In this document: in pieces, positions 53,400 through 53,500 of the stretch
Layout: every line of letters starts with the position of its first letter
Position numbering within the stretch: position 1 is the first letter of the stretch
From: Mycobacterium sp.
GTDB lineage: Bacteria > Actinomycetota > Actinomycetes > Mycobacteriales > Mycobacteriaceae
Length of the DNA: 53,500 nt
Reading direction: 5' to 3'
NCBI GenBank assembly: GCA_025965895.1
Contig: JAOPWC010000178.1
Span: 1-53,500, forward strand
Notes under the pieces: model-generated
The model's database searches: none
Told to the model about the DNA's origin: nothing
Seen by the model: only the letters and a program-made list of their open reading frames with translations
Program-made: the position numbers and the translations under genes

Positions 53400-53500
53400 T
53401 TACGACGCGTTGGCGCCGGCCGCGCTGCGGGGGCGACGACGGCGCCGTCGACGTGGCGGCGCCGCCCCAGCCTCCGGCTCGGCCTCCGGCTCGGCGGCCG
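53400..53500 (-). CDS. rhlE: DEAD-box RNA helicase RhlE, C-terminal fragment
   Basis: Only the last 32 codons are inside the window; the gene continues beyond the right edge. The frame reads AEPEAEPEAGAA, then an Arg run (PPRRRRRRRP), then SAAGANAS and a TAA at 53400-53402. Such an acidic-then-Arg-rich tail is typical of mycobacterial RhlE, the gene upstream of Rv3212 in M. tuberculosis (Rv3211). Identity rests on this tail and on synteny. Confidence 0.65.
   Translation of the reverse strand, partial: AAEPEAEPEAGAAPPRRRRRRRPRSAAGANAS

Noticed and set aside
53392..53500. N-terminal extension of the beta-propeller protein to the window edge
   Set aside because: No start codon occurs in that frame, and another frame matches the C-terminal tail of rhlE with a stop at 53400, so the TTG at 53391 is the start.

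Overview
The window is a high-GC actinobacterial chromosome segment that reads as a mycobacterium, most likely a Mycolicibacterium-type (environmental, rapid-grower-like) species. From memory, the gene order follows the M. tuberculosis Rv3268-to-Rv3211 block in reverse: lcp1, rmlD-wbbL-manB, fbiAB, whiB2, pmmA-manA, alkB-rubAB, sahH, tmk-mtrAB-lpqB, hpf, secA1, tgs3, desA3, rsgA-aroA, sigH-rshA, pdtaS, whiB1, entC-gpm2, parA, rhlE. No CRISPR array, insertion sequence, prophage or rRNA/tRNA gene was seen. This is ordinary core chromosome with local gene decay.

Layout. 1-3.6 kb: an edge region, YceI and ABM-type small proteins, a TIGR03089 protein and the cell-wall ligase Lcp1. 3.7-7.2 kb: dTDP-rhamnose/rhamnosyl linker and GDP-mannose genes (rmlD, an alpha/beta hydrolase, wbbL, manB). 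7.2-10.1 kb: coenzyme F420 genes fbiA-fbiB coupled to a NUDIX gene. 10.4-16.4 kb: whiB2, two conserved actinobacterial proteins, the mannose-phosphate genes pmmA/SIS/manA and a cation efflux protein. 16.3-21.7 kb: an FAD monooxygenase, an amino-acid permease and the alkane hydroxylase cluster alkB-rubA-rubB-tetR. 21.7-28.8 kb: sahH, a rhomboid-like protein, tmk, and the essential mtrA-mtrB-lpqB signalling unit. 29.1-32.8 kb: hpf and secA1. 33-38.6 kb: a WS/DGAT acyltransferase, a small conserved protein, the oxidoreductase-DesA3 stearoyl desaturase pair, and an antigen-85 paralogue. 38.6-44.1 kb: aroA-rsgA, an LLM/F420 enzyme, SRAP, YbaK and an SDR. 44.3-47.5 kb: the sigH-rshA redox switch, the 24-aa ribosomal protein bL37, a biotinylated protein, PdtaS and WhiB1. 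47.7-53.5 kb: a lipid kinase, a membrane protein, GNAT, entC, gpm2, ParA, a beta-propeller protein and the tail of rhlE.

Many genes are translationally coupled through ATGA, GTGA or TTGA overlaps. The most interesting non-routine signals are: (i) a 21-bp near-identical element directly upstream of both the oxidoreductase and desA3, probably one transcription factor's operator; (ii) a palindromic operator overlapping a clean promoter at alkB; (iii) three apparent gene remnants (a comF tail directly after lpqB, an internally collapsed SRPBCC gene after secA1, an SDR tail in front of the SRAP gene); (iv) a leader before hpf rich in inverted repeats; (v) three convergent gene pairs that share a single CTAG as both stop codons; (vi) a WS/DGAT protein and a zincin-like protein that lack canonical catalytic residues. 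I did not find a convincing wholly new multi-gene system.
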